Below, piece by piece: positions 52,280 to 61,689 of a DNA stretch of 64,000 bases. Where the stretch lies: the NCBI RefSeq assembly GCF_039602135.1, contig NZ_CP125942.1, positions 1,550,001-1,614,000 of the forward strand, read 5' to 3'. Numbering within the stretch: position 1 is the stretch's first letter; each line of letters starts with the position of its first letter. This DNA comes from Glutamicibacter sp. B1. GTDB taxonomy: Bacteria; Actinomycetota; Actinomycetes; Actinomycetales; Micrococcaceae. The translations under genes and the position numbers were made by a program. The notes beneath the pieces were generated by a model. That model saw only the letters and a list, made by a program, of their open reading frames with translations, was not told where the DNA came from and made no database searches.

Positions 52280-53140
52280 ATGAGTCAAATGCCCAAGGTG
52301 CTCGTCTGTGGTCCATCCAGCTGGAATCAGCTCGTCGAGCTTGACCGCTTGCCTGACCCTCGGCCTCAGCAGCTATCCGCCCGCAACGAGTGGCACACCG
52401 TGGGCGGAACCTCCGCGGGCAAGGCGCTGCACTTGAGTTCCTTGGGTGTTGCGACGACGCTCTTCACGCCGCTGGCTAGCGATGAGCCAGGGCGCCTGCT
52501 GCGACACGTGCTCGGTGGCGCGGGCGTCAACCTGCAGGCGATTTCCAGCGTGAGCACCGAGCGGCATATCAATCTCATGGCTGGCGGGCAACGCGTATCC
52601 ATCTATCTGGCAACGCCCTCCGCTGTCGAGGACGCGGATGCTGATGCCCTCTGCGCGGCCATTGGGGAAGCTGACCTGGCAGTGATTGACCTGAGCGAGT
52701 TGGGGTTGCGGATTATCAGGCAACTGGCCGAGCCGCCTGTACCGCTATGGGTCGACCTGCATGACTTCGATGGCACAGCCCAATTTCATCTGCCATTCCT
52801 GAGGGCGGCCTCCGTGGTCTTCATGAACGATGATGCAACCAGCGATCCGTGGGAGCTGATGGCCACTTGCCTGCGCCATGGTCCAGAAATGGCAATATGC
52901 ACGCGTGGAGCGCGGGGTGCGGTGGCAATGAACCGCCAGGGGCGGCGCTGGGAAGTGGCTGCGCCAAAGGTTGAGGTGATCGACAGCAATGGTGCCGGCG
53001 ATGCCTTCATGGCCGGTTTTCTCGCGGCTTACCAGCGGGGATCATCGGTGCAAGCGGCTTTGGAGGCAGCTGCCGGAGCGGCAGCTGTGGCTCTATCGAG
53101 CCGGCATCTGCATCCAGATCTCGCCCGGTTGCTCTCCTAG
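52280..53140 (+). CDS. PfkB family carbohydrate kinase
   Basis: This sugar kinase of about 286 residues has GGTSAGKALHLSSLG near residue 40 in the substrate-binding region and the family signature DSNGAGDAFMAGFLAAY near 235, with the catalytic Asp in GAGDA. It phosphorylates a sugar or nucleoside with ATP; the substrate is unknown. The start is uncertain. ATG 52280 is chosen, with ATG 52289 possible, and neither has a strong ribosome binding site. It is divergent from ligase copy 2, so a link to the acid-catabolism module is only positional. Confidence 0.82.
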   Translation: MSQMPKVLVCGPSSWNQLVELDRLPDPRPQQLSARNEWHTVGGTSAGKALHLSSLGVATTLFTPLASDEPGRLLRHVLGGAGVNLQAISSVSTERHINLMAGGQRVSIYLATPSAVEDADADALCAAIGEADLAVIDLSELGLRIIRQLAEPPVPLWVDLHDFDGTAQFHLPFLRAASVVFMNDDATSDPWELMATCLRHGPEMAICTRGARGAVAMNRQGRRWEVAAPKVEVIDSNGAGDAFMAGFLAAYQRGSSVQAALEAAAGAAAVALSSRHLHPDLARLLS

Positions 53141-53266
53141 TGCCAATGGCGCGTGCCGCGATCGCGAGCGTGATGACCGGAACATTCCAATTTACTTGAA
53201 GCATCAACTAAATCGGAGTATGGTTATAGGCAACAGGAACCATTGAATCGAAAGAAGGCGTTGGTC

Positions 53267-54137
53267 ATGACCATGCTCAAAGAAGACAAGCTCGACGCAA
53301 CCACTCACATGAATGCCGTGCAGCTAAAAGTCGGTGATATGAACCTCATGAGCGACTACTACCAAAAGGCGCTCGGGCTCACGGTACTGGAAGAAACCGC
53401 AGAAGGAACCCGGCTAGGCCGCGGAACTCAGGAACTCGTTAACCTGCGCAATGCCCCAGGACTGAAATTGCCAGCTCGTAGTGAAGCTGGGCTCTTCCAT
53501 ACTGCCCTGCTGTTCAATAACCAGGCAGATCTTGCCGCTACCGTGCTCTCAGCCGCCCAGTTTGATCAGAGTAAGTTTGTCGGAAGCTCGGACCATCTAG
53601 TCTCCGAGGCTTTCTACTTCACTGATCCAGAGGGTAACGGAATTGAGTTGTACTGGGGACCGCCCTCGCGATACCTGGACCTGGAATAACGGTGAAGTCA
53701 GCATGGATACCATCTACCTGGACCCCAACAAATACCTCAATGCTCACCTCAGTGAGCAGGCAGTGAATTCTTTGCAGTCGGCGAGCGCCGATATCGGCCA
53801 TGTACACCTACAGGTAGGTGATGTGGCCACCGCCCGCTCGTTCTACGTCAACACTTTGGGCTTTGATGAAACCACCTCGCTGGGCAACCAGGCATTGTTC
53901 GTGTCCGCCGGAGGCTACCACCATCACATGGCCATGAATGTTTGGAACTCGCGAGGCGCAGGTCCCCGTAAAGACACCCTGGGTCTGGGCGAAGTACTGA
54001 TCAATGTTCCCAACGCCGATGAAGTCGGCAAGTTGGCGCAGCGATTGAGCTTCGCCAAAGTCGAGCACCACCACACCGGGGCAGAGCTGCGTTTTAAGGA
54101 TCCATGGAATAACCAGCTGCGCGTAACTGTCGCCTAA
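53267..54137 (+). pseudogene. Two-module VOC (glyoxalase/catechol 2,3-dioxygenase CatE-like) protein, split by a one-base frameshift
   Basis: The first frame (53267-53689) holds one VOC module, with VGDMNLMSDYYQKALGL and DPEGNGIELYW. The second, to 54137, continues DRPRDTWTWNNGEVSMDTI, then a second module with IGHVHLQVGD and SAGGYHHHMAMNVW. In CatE-like proteins those segments are one continuous protein of about 290 residues. Removing one G from the run at 53655-53658 restores a 289-residue frame. ATG 53267 has AAGAAGG upstream. If intact, the protein would be a metal-dependent extradiol-type dioxygenase or lyase. Two separate single-module proteins are possible, but the second has no good start. 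Confidence 0.85.
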
Positions 54138-54177
54138 TTGCTGAGCATCCAGTGGGGGACTGGCCCTAACCCTGGGC

Positions 54178-54954
54178 TCACGCAGTCCTAAGGTGTTTGT
54201 CGATCACCTCGGCGGTCAGTGGCTCGGTGAGCAATGGCTGGAAGTCTCCCTGTTCGCGGCCACGTAAGACTTGAGCAGCGAAGAGGTCCGGGGATCTGAC
54301 GTCGCAATGCGTCAGATCTTCGGGCGCTAGATCCCACCACGCGCTGGCCTGTAAGGCTTGGGCGGTTTCTGGCTCAAAGCGATCTCGGATAACTCGTGCC
54401 GGAACACCGCCCACCACCGTGTAGGGATCTACGTCGTTGGTGACCACGGAATTTGAAGCGATGACTGCGCCATCTCCAATGGTGATCCCGTGGCCTAGGG
54501 TGACTTTCTCACCAATCCAAACATCGTTACCGATGGAGATCTTGCCGGCTTTGTAGCCAAATTTTGTCGAGTTCAGCTCGACCCCGCGATCTTCGCTATA
54601 GGTCTGTGCCAGTAACTTCTGGTTGTAAAACACTGGGCTGGTTGAAGCCCACTCATGAGGATGGCGGGCGCCCATTACGCTCATGCCCTTGGCGATAGAG
54701 GTAAAACGCCCCACGGTCATCGACTTATGCAGGCGTGAATGCGTGTAGGAGAAGGCGCCCATGCGGCCCAAAACCAAACCCGTGGTACCCCAGAAAGTGG
54801 TGTACGGGTGCAACGCAAGGTCAGCTTCGTAGTTCACCAAGGCTGAGCCGTCATAAGAGTTACCGGTGTCCTCCATGCTCTGCACACCGTGGCCGGATAA
54901 GAGGATTCGGTACTCTCGCAACAGTGGTTGCAACTGAGACATCGAAATTTTCAT
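54178..54954 (-). CDS. Hexapeptide-repeat acetyltransferase (CatB/antibiotic acetyltransferase type)
   Basis: This 258-residue protein has left-handed beta-helix repeats: VGRFTSIAKGMSVMGARHPH near residue 82, then KISIGNDVWIGEKVTLGHG and ITIGDGAVIASNSVVTNDV near 138-176. The segment GARHPHEWAS and the V-G-G-V-P-A-R end of the helix are typical of CatB-like and virginiamycin-type acetyltransferases, but many relatives modify sugars or surface polymers. A C-terminal part of about 70 residues follows. Two starts are possible (ATG ending at 54954 or 54942); neither has a strong site. The neighbour at 55033 is a TagE-like glycosyltransferase, which favours a wall-polymer acceptor over an antibiotic. 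Confidence 0.82.
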   Translation of the reverse strand: MKISMSQLQPLLREYRILLSGHGVQSMEDTGNSYDGSALVNYEADLALHPYTTFWGTTGLVLGRMGAFSYTHSRLHKSMTVGRFTSIAKGMSVMGARHPHEWASTSPVFYNQKLLAQTYSEDRGVELNSTKFGYKAGKISIGNDVWIGEKVTLGHGITIGDGAVIASNSVVTNDVDPYTVVGGVPARVIRDRFEPETAQALQASAWWDLAPEDLTHCDVRSPDLFAAQVLRGREQGDFQPLLTEPLTAEVIDKHLRTA

Positions 54955-55032
54955 GAATAAGAGTTTAGGTTTTGGAACTGAGTGATTGATCAGTGCGCAC
55001 CGAATAGTCGCTGATGGTACGAGGAATTGCTG

Positions 55033-56838
55033 TTACTTCTCCGGCTTAAACGAGAGATTGTTGTGCGAGGTGAAGTACGGCAAGATTCTCGAATTCTTAA
55101 CACCGATACGCTTGTGCTTCACGCTTTGACCAAGCTGGCACCGCAGATACAGGTCGGTCGGTTCGTTACGTCCCACCGCGCCGCGCACCATGTCGGCATC
55201 CAAGGTGAAGACAGCGTTTTCATTTTCGTATCCGCTACTCGAATACACCTGTATCTCGTCCTGGGTCTCACGATCTAGGACCACCAATTCGAAGCTGGTA
55301 CCTTCTGGCATTTTGACGGAGGGTTGAACTCGAAGTTCTAGTCCATCATCATCGAGGAAAGACACCGAGGCGATGCGCGCCGTAAATTCGGGTACTTCTT
55401 TACGGGAGCCGAGGGCTTTGAGCTTGGCTGCAATGTTCATGGTTTCTTCCCATCGTGCGATTAGATCGCGTGAAGCGTAGTGGTGGGCAAACTCCCGGCA
55501 CTGTTCCGACATGGTGGCGGCCAACTGTGGATCGGTCATCAATGCTTCGGCCTTATCGGCCATGGCCTGGATATCTCCCGGTGCTACCAAAAATCCGTTG
55601 ACCCCGTCACGAATGCTATCTGAGGGCCCAAAATTAATATCGAAGGACACTGGAACGCAACCCTGTTGCTGGGCTTCAAGAAGCACCAGTGCTTGGCCTT
55701 CATTGGTTGAGGTAAATAACTGCGCCGTGCAGTGAGCGAAATGTGCGGGCAACTCATTTGAGTATCCGTGGAAGATCACGTGCTCTTCGAGCTGAAGTTC
55801 TTGGCAGAGGGCTTCGAGCTTCTCCCGCTGGGCGCCTTGGCCCACCACGTGCAGGACCGGTTGGTGTCCGCGGCGCACTAGCTCAGCGATCACTTGAATG
55901 GATGCTGCCACGTTTTTATTCACGGTCAGTGACCCGGCAGCAATCAGATGGTTGCTCTCTCGTTTGATCGAGGAGTCAGTGAGGGTATTGGCCTTGATGG
56001 GGTTGGGGATGACAAAGGACGTATCAGCATCACCAAAACGTCGCACGTAGGCATCTCGTTGTGCCTGGGTGAGGAAGACAAAACCGTCCCAGAGGTTTCG
56101 TTGCTCAATGATGGGCGCATGTGCTTCGGAAAGTTCACCGGTCAACAAGCTTTCGCCCTTGGAAATATGGATGCTGTGGAAAGCGTAGAGCTTAGGAACT
56201 TTCGTCGTTTCCCATCGTCCCAGCATGGAGGCGGTGTATTTACTGTCAACAATGACCATGGAATTCTCGTGGTCCGTGAAGGTGCCCAGCCAGTAGCGAT
56301 ACAGGGCTGGAGCACTGTTAAAGCGTGCGATGACCTTACTGTCAGTAGCCATCACTTCTAAGATGCGCCGGTTCTTCCCACGTTCATCAAGGAATTTGGT
56401 GTCTGTTAAAAAGACACTGCCGTCTTTGCGTAAGAACTTCGTCTGGCTGGTACTGCCATCCGGTCCGCCGGTAAAACTTTGGCTGAAGATGCTCTGCGGT
56501 GCTTCGGGATACGTCACGGTATCTTCTAGCATCAGGTCCGCTACCTGCGGCTCGAAGGCGCGTTCGGGGACCTTGTCCTGACCGGGCATAGAGTTCTCGG
56601 CTAATTCAAGATAGAGGTTCAGCACCTGTACCTTGTCCGAGAGCTTGCCCTTGTCGACCAATTCGGCCACGATCTGTGGCTGCTCGGGTGAGCGACTGAA
56701 TGTCACCACGAAGGCGCGGCCATAGCGTTGGGCGAACAGCCCGGCACGTTGCGTGCAGACCGTGGTCATGCCACCAAATTCACGTTCGAGCTTCCATGTC
56801 ACCATGTAGGCGTCAAGATGTTCGCTGGACAATGCCAC
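55033..56838 (-). CDS. GT4 glycosyltransferase (TagE-like)
   Basis: This 601-residue family-4 glycosyltransferase has an N-terminal acceptor domain and a C-terminal donor domain. The EX7E motif EGQALVLLE lies near residue 395, preceded by AAGSLTVNKNVAASI near 310. The long N-terminal part and a C-terminal segment of about 100 residues match poly(glycerol-phosphate) alpha-glucosyltransferases, which glycosylate wall teichoic acid. GTG start with AAAGGA upstream. It lies 78 bases before the acetyltransferase on the same strand. It may act on the glycopolymer built by the 1-11 kb locus; donor sugar is inferred from family only. Confidence 0.85.
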   Translation of the reverse strand: MALSSEHLDAYMVTWKLEREFGGMTTVCTQRAGLFAQRYGRAFVVTFSRSPEQPQIVAELVDKGKLSDKVQVLNLYLELAENSMPGQDKVPERAFEPQVADLMLEDTVTYPEAPQSIFSQSFTGGPDGSTSQTKFLRKDGSVFLTDTKFLDERGKNRRILEVMATDSKVIARFNSAPALYRYWLGTFTDHENSMVIVDSKYTASMLGRWETTKVPKLYAFHSIHISKGESLLTGELSEAHAPIIEQRNLWDGFVFLTQAQRDAYVRRFGDADTSFVIPNPIKANTLTDSSIKRESNHLIAAGSLTVNKNVAASIQVIAELVRRGHQPVLHVVGQGAQREKLEALCQELQLEEHVIFHGYSNELPAHFAHCTAQLFTSTNEGQALVLLEAQQQGCVPVSFDINFGPSDSIRDGVNGFLVAPGDIQAMADKAEALMTDPQLAATMSEQCREFAHHYASRDLIARWEETMNIAAKLKALGSRKEVPEFTARIASVSFLDDDGLELRVQPSVKMPEGTSFELVVLDRETQDEIQVYSSSGYENENAVFTLDADMVRGAVGRNEPTDLYLRCQLGQSVKHKRIGVKNSRILPYFTSHNNLSFKPEK

Positions 56839-57125
56839 GAAGTTGGTCCTTTAGATCGAGAGCAAAAAACTGTGGTGCCCTGTATGAGCTTTGCTGCTTG
56901 TGGCTACCACGTTTGTTGATATTAGCGCTCGAAGACCACTCACGTCTTGTTCATCTGCGTTCTCAGCGTCAGCTATCAGCTTTATTTGCTGAGGAGTATC
57001 GCTGGAGCACAGATTATATTCAGGACCCGCGTACAAGAATCTCTGCGTGAATACTTTGTGCCAACCCGCCCCACAATAGTGCTGTTTTGTGGGGAGGGTA
57101 TGGGAAGAGGTTGTTTCCTTGTCGG
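56839..57125. other. Intergenic region with no recognised feature
   Basis: This 287-base gap follows efeB and precedes the TagE-like gene on the minus strand, so it probably contains that gene's promoter. No credible gene, strong hairpin or RNA was found. Confidence 0.35.
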
Positions 57126-58415
57126 CTAACTTTCAAAAAGTTGCTGACCGAGATATTGACCTTCACGCACTCCAGGAACAATGGCGTAGAGCCCAGAACT
57201 GGTATTGCGAAGATATTCGGTCATCGCGTCGTTGGCACTCATGGCCTGTTGGATGGGAACAAAGTGCGTGCGTGCATCGGTCACGAAGGCGATGAAGAAA
57301 AGCCCGGCGTCTAAACGGCCTAACCCATCGGAGCCATCGGTGTAATTGAATCCGCGACGCAGCATCCTGATTCCCTTATGTGCATCGGGATGCACCACCG
57401 CAATGTGGGAGTCCACCGGGATGATTGGACCATTGCTACCGGCCATGTTGAAGTCGGGTGCCGTGAATTCTTCGCCGCCGGAGAGGGGAGCACCACTACC
57501 CTTGAGTCGTCCCACCAAGTTTTCTTGTTCGCCCAAGGTGGCACGATCCCAGGTTTCAATGTGCATGCGAATACGTCGGATCACCATATAGCTTCCGCCG
57601 GCCATCCATGCCTGGTCCGTCTGTTCCTTCTGCACCCACACATGCGCATTAAGATCATCGGTGTGCTCGGCCACGATGTTATCGGTGCCGTCTTTAAAGC
57701 CGAAGAGATTGCGTGGGGTGCTCTGCGCCGAACTGGTTTTTGAGGTGCGCCCAAAACCAATCTGCGACCAGCGGACGTTGGCTTTGCCGAAAGCTAAGCG
57801 GGCAAGGTTGCGGATGGCGTGGACCGCAACCTGTGGATCATCGGCGCAGGCTTGGACAATGATGTCCCCGTTGCTGCGGGCCTCTTCGATCATGTCTGAA
57901 CGAAAATGTGGAAGCTCAATCAGTGCCTCGGGAAGTTTGCCATCAAGTCCAAATCTGGTCTTGCCGTCTTTTTCAAAGAGGGTACGCCCAAACCCGACGG
58001 TGACCGTCAGCCGTGATGCTGGCAGTCCCAGCGCCTCACCGGTGTCTTCCGGGGGAGCATCATAAGAACCATCAACAGCGCCCGAAGTTCCGATAGGTTG
58101 GCCCTGCATCATTTGAGCAATCGCCTGAGTCCAGGTCTGAAGCAACTCGATGAGTTCATCACGGGACTGCGCCTGAACATCAAAGGCTGCGGTATGCATC
58201 CGGTCTTGAGCTTCGGTGATGATCCCGGACTGGTGCTCACCGTAAAACGGCACCTGATCATCGGGGACCTGCTGGCTCTTTTGGCTGGCGTAAGCGCTAT
58301 GCCCCAGTGCTCCCAGGGCCAGCCCCGCGCCACCTGCGCCCATTGCAGAAAGCAATAGGCGCCGGTTCAGCGTCGTACCCTTTGGGGACTCCGATTCAGC
58401 TGATTCTTCGTGCAT
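57126..58415 (-). CDS. efeB: Dye-decolorizing heme peroxidase EfeB, Tat-exported
   Basis: EfeB is the heme peroxidase of the EfeUOB ferrous-iron uptake system, thought to oxidise Fe(II) outside the membrane or to take iron from heme. The 429-residue protein has a twin-arginine signal (NRRLLLS near residue 18, then an Ala/Gly-rich helix ending AYASQ). The DyP motif GFKDGTDN is near residue 240, and the heme region carries HIAVVHPDAHKG near 335 with RMLRRGFNY. ATG start with AAAGGG upstream, 8 bases after efeO, so it is the last gene of the operon. Confidence 0.95.
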   Translation of the reverse strand: MHEESAESESPKGTTLNRRLLLSAMGAGGAGLALGALGHSAYASQKSQQVPDDQVPFYGEHQSGIITEAQDRMHTAAFDVQAQSRDELIELLQTWTQAIAQMMQGQPIGTSGAVDGSYDAPPEDTGEALGLPASRLTVTVGFGRTLFEKDGKTRFGLDGKLPEALIELPHFRSDMIEEARSNGDIIVQACADDPQVAVHAIRNLARLAFGKANVRWSQIGFGRTSKTSSAQSTPRNLFGFKDGTDNIVAEHTDDLNAHVWVQKEQTDQAWMAGGSYMVIRRIRMHIETWDRATLGEQENLVGRLKGSGAPLSGGEEFTAPDFNMAGSNGPIIPVDSHIAVVHPDAHKGIRMLRRGFNYTDGSDGLGRLDAGLFFIAFVTDARTHFVPIQQAMSANDAMTEYLRNTSSGLYAIVPGVREGQYLGQQLFES

Positions 58416-58423
58416 CGTACCCT

Positions 58424-59575
58424 TTACTTCACTACTGCGGCGGTGAGTTTAGATAGTGGTTCGCTCAGTGCGTCCACACCGGAAGCTAGTTCCTTGATCT
58501 GCGCATCGCTCAGATCCTGGTAGTACTTGAAGCCGTCACCCTCACGGTAGGCATCAAGCTGCTTTTGCAGTGCGGCGAAGTTCGTTTTCAGTTCTTCGTC
58601 CAGTGCATCGTCGGTGCCCACGAGCAGTGGCTGCAGATCTTCATACGCAATTTTTGCGCCTTCAAGGTTGGCTTGGAAGTCCCACAGGTCAGTGTGGGAG
58701 AAGGTTTCTTCCTCGCCGGTGACCTTTCCGGTGGCTACCTCGTCGAGAAGTTCCTTGGCTCCGTTAGCCAGCTGGTCCGGGGTGAATTCTAGGCTCTGGG
58801 TACGAGTGTAGAGCTCTTTGGTGTCCTCGACCATCTTGGTGGCGATCTTCTCGCGTTCGCTCTCAGTCATCTTGGTGTAGCCCTTTGGTGCCCAGAGGTC
58901 CTTTTCGGCGCGGTGCCAGCCGGTGAAGTCTTCGCCGTCTTCAAGATCGGCCTCACGAGCATCCAAGATTGGATCCAAGTCACCGAAGGACTCGGCTACC
59001 GGCTCGATGCGCTCCCAGTGCATGCGCGTTGGTGCGTACAGGCTCTTGGCTAGCTCCTCATCTCCGGAGGCAAAAGCGTCGGCGAACTTTTCGGTTCCGC
59101 GCACCAACTGTTCGTTCTGATCCTTCACATAAGCGGCATATTGATCCGTAGCGTTCTTCTGCAAAGCAGCGCGGTCAGCCGATACTTCCTGGCCGTCGGC
59201 GGCTTCGTTGACGGTAAAGGCTGCACGAATACCGTCGCCGACCATGCCCGGCTTGCAGGCAGTGAAGTACTTTCCTTGTGGTGCCATGACCACCAGGTCA
59301 CGGGTAACACCCGGACCAATGTTCTCGACCTCGCCAACGATGCGCAGTCCGTCTTCGGCGAGTAGGTAGAACTCGGTGACGGCCGAACCCTCATTCTTAA
59401 CATCAAATTTGATGGTGCCACCGGCGGTGGTGTCGGTCGAAACATTGCACGCGTCATCCGTGCTCACTACGGAAATGGCGCCATCGGCCGACGCCTGAGT
59501 GGTGTTGTCGGTGCAACCAGCCAGGGCCAGAGTGCCTACGACGAGCACAGCAGCAGCGGTACTTGTTTTGTTCAT
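58424..59575 (-). CDS. efeO: Iron uptake lipoprotein EfeO (cupredoxin + M75 domain)
   Basis: EfeO is the extracellular binding component that delivers iron to EfeU. The 383-residue protein has a lipoprotein signal with lipobox LAGC (Cys20), a cupredoxin-like domain (about residues 30-125) with CNVSTD and a later Cys, and an M75 peptidase-like domain with the metal motif HWERIE near residue 180 and GWHRAEKDLW near 218. Both domains of full-length EfeO are therefore present. ATG start with AAAGGA upstream. It lies between efeU (44 bases upstream) and efeB. Confidence 0.95.
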   Translation of the reverse strand: MNKTSTAAAVLVVGTLALAGCTDNTTQASADGAISVVSTDDACNVSTDTTAGGTIKFDVKNEGSAVTEFYLLAEDGLRIVGEVENIGPGVTRDLVVMAPQGKYFTACKPGMVGDGIRAAFTVNEAADGQEVSADRAALQKNATDQYAAYVKDQNEQLVRGTEKFADAFASGDEELAKSLYAPTRMHWERIEPVAESFGDLDPILDAREADLEDGEDFTGWHRAEKDLWAPKGYTKMTESEREKIATKMVEDTKELYTRTQSLEFTPDQLANGAKELLDEVATGKVTGEEETFSHTDLWDFQANLEGAKIAYEDLQPLLVGTDDALDEELKTNFAALQKQLDAYREGDGFKYYQDLSDAQIKELASGVDALSEPLSKLTAAVVK

Positions 59576-59619
59576 GAGGTGAGTAATCCTTTGAGAATCA
59601 GTGAATGTTGCGGTGATGG

Positions 59620-60453
59620 TTAGGCGTTTTTGCTGCTTACGGCCTTAGCCGGGGAAGCGAAAACTTTGCGTAGGTAGAGGAACATCACGGGCACCACATA
59701 GGCCACCCAGACGATGGCTTCTAGCCAGGTAGTTGCAGGGGAAAAGTTGAAGATGCCCTTGAGTAGGGTTCCGGTGACGCCACCGGGGGCAATAATGTGT
59801 GACACGTCAAAGGCGAGGTTGTGTACGCCTGGCAAGAATCCTGCCTCTTGCAAATCGTGGACTCCGTAGGCCAAGACGCCACCGGCAACGATGACCAGAA
59901 GTGCACCGGTGATGGTAAAGAATTTGGAGAGGCTGATTTTAAGGACGCCTCGGTTGAGCAGTATGCCTAAGAAGATGGCGGTCAGGATTCCTAGGAAGGC
60001 TCCCAAGAGTGGCTGCCAGGTTTCGCCCGTGGCTCGTGCTGCGGCCCAGAGGAATAGGGCCGTCTCTAGGCCTTCGCGTCCTACCGCAAAAGCTCCGACC
60101 AAGACCAGTCCCAGGGTGGAAGAGTCAGCAACTTTGTCGACTTGGGATTTCAGGTCGCTGCTCAGCGTTTTTGCAACCCCTGCCATCCAGAAGATCATCC
60201 AGGTCACTAGACCGACGGCGACGATGGATAAGGATCCGCCAATCATTTCCTGGGCTTCGAAGGTCAAGCCTTTCGGGCCGAAAGTCAGTAAGGCTCCGAA
60301 GCCGAGCGAGACGAGAACTGCGACGGCGATGCCTGCCCAGATTCGTGGCAACAGGTGTTTACGTCCACTCTTGTTCAGGTAGGCCACCAAGAGGACAACG
60401 ATAAGCACTGCTTCGAGGCCTTCGCGCAGGCCGATCAGGTAATTTCCGATCAT
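59620..60453 (-). CDS. efeU: Ferrous/ferric iron permease EfeU (FTR1 family)
   Basis: EfeU is the membrane permease of the system, related to yeast Ftr1p. The 277-residue protein has seven hydrophobic helices and both REGLE iron-handling motifs: REGLE at residues 10-14 and REGLE at 126-130. ATG start at 60453. It is the first gene of efeU-efeO-efeB, and its upstream region carries a DtxR/IdeR-type iron box, so the operon should be repressed when iron is plentiful. Confidence 0.96.
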   Translation of the reverse strand: MIGNYLIGLREGLEAVLIVVLLVAYLNKSGRKHLLPRIWAGIAVAVLVSLGFGALLTFGPKGLTFEAQEMIGGSLSIVAVGLVTWMIFWMAGVAKTLSSDLKSQVDKVADSSTLGLVLVGAFAVGREGLETALFLWAAARATGETWQPLLGAFLGILTAIFLGILLNRGVLKISLSKFFTITGALLVIVAGGVLAYGVHDLQEAGFLPGVHNLAFDVSHIIAPGGVTGTLLKGIFNFSPATTWLEAIVWVAYVVPVMFLYLRKVFASPAKAVSSKNA

Positions 60454-60553
60454 GATTATGCTTTCACGGGTTCACTTCCCGTGAGGCTTATGCCCATCAC
60501 GGGTGGTGATGCCGGCTCATCGAAAGTTAGGTGACTCGCGCGGTCAATCTTTA

Positions 60554-60572
60554 TAAGGTTAGCCTAATCATA
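60554..60572 (-). promoter_or_regulatory. DtxR/IdeR-type iron box upstream of efeUOB
   Basis: The 19-base site TAAGGTTAGCCTAATCATA matches the DtxR/IdeR consensus at 15 of 19 positions, with the palindromic core GGTTAGCCTAA intact. It lies about 100 bases upstream of efeU. DtxR-family repressors bind such sites with Fe(II) and block transcription. Between it and efeU, a 7-base dyad (64-70 with 78-84 after 60400) may form a leader hairpin. The rest of 60573-60799 shows nothing. Confidence 0.75.
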
Positions 60573-60799
60573 ATCGGGCAAAAAACGCCCAAGTGAAGTT
60601 AAGATTTTCTGAGTAATGTTTGTCAGATCACCATAAATGGCATCCGTCTCGACAGCTGCACCGTCAAACGCGAAGAAAAAACTGCATTAGTGAAAACATT
60701 CGTAGGCTAATGATCAGCATTTTACGTGCTGAGGGTATAGCTCGGAAGGGTTCGGCAGGATTGCCCGACGGCTTCAGTGAGGTGCCGCTCATGTGCGAG

Positions 60800-61429
60800 C
60801 TAGGGGCGCGAGAGCGCAACCTTCACACCAAAACCAACCAGTACCGTGCCGGTGATGCGATCCATCCAGGTGACCGAGCGAGCTGAGCTCAACCAGCGGC
60901 CAGCCAGCTTAACCCCAATAATCAGCACCGTAGCCCAGGCCAGGGTCAACAGAACGTGCACCGTAGCTAGAGCGATTCCCATGAGCAAAGCATTGGTATC
61001 GGCGGGGGTGAACTGTGGGATGGTAGCGATGTAAAAAACGCCAATCTTTGGGTTCAGTAAGTTAGTGATCATGCCGGTGGTGAAGTTGCGCCACTTACTA
61101 CGTGAGACTTCCACCTTGATCGCTTCCACTTCTTTCTTCCGGAAGCTGCGGTAGATCATTTGGCCGCCCAAAAAGACGAGATAGGCAGCACCGGCGTAGG
61201 TAAGGATTTGGTACGCCAAATGAGAAGCGGCCAAGACCGCGGACGCTCCGGCAGCTGCCGCGATACCCCAGATGAAAACACCGGTGGAAATCCCCAGCGC
61301 CGCTACCATCGCATCACTTCGTCCCCGCGTCATCGCAGAGCGCAAGATCAGGGCTGTATCCACTCCGGGAACGAGAGTCATCAAAAGCGCGACGAGAGCG
61401 AACGCGGTTAACGCGGAAGTAACGGTCAT
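60800..61429 (-). CDS. LysE/RhtB family exporter
   Basis: This 209-residue membrane protein has six hydrophobic segments and LysE-family features: VPGVDTALILRSAMTRGR near residue 20 and LLNPKIGVFYIATIPQF near 125. Members export amino acids or small related compounds; this one cannot be assigned a substrate. The start is the ATG ending at 61429 with AGG upstream; the frame is open 36 bases further without a site. Transcribed away from rpsP, with no obvious partner. Confidence 0.85.
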   Translation of the reverse strand: MTVTSALTAFALVALLMTLVPGVDTALILRSAMTRGRSDAMVAALGISTGVFIWGIAAAAGASAVLAASHLAYQILTYAGAAYLVFLGGQMIYRSFRKKEVEAIKVEVSRSKWRNFTTGMITNLLNPKIGVFYIATIPQFTPADTNALLMGIALATVHVLLTLAWATVLIIGVKLAGRWLSSARSVTWMDRITGTVLVGFGVKVALSRP

Positions 61430-61689
61430 ACCTATAATGGTAGGGCTAAGGCGTTTGTCACCCAAGGCTGTGTGCCGGGGTGATCAAGCTCATGAATCGC
61501 CTGAGTTTAAGCCTCTAAATAGAGTTGGCCTGTTCGCGTACTCTCTGGCATAATTGCAGGGTACTCGATTTGTTGTGGCCCCTCTCTCCGCTTCGAATCC
61601 TGTCCTTTTAGAGTCCGAGAAGTAAGGCCTGCCCCACAGGCGCTAAAAATCGGTCTCGAACATGTTGAGAAACAGGAGTGACCACTACA

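Noticed and set aside
54178..54954. Calling the hexapeptide acetyltransferase an antibiotic-resistance gene
   Set aside because: The fold is shared with many sugar and polymer acetyltransferases, and the neighbour is a wall glycosyltransferase; sequence alone does not support resistance.
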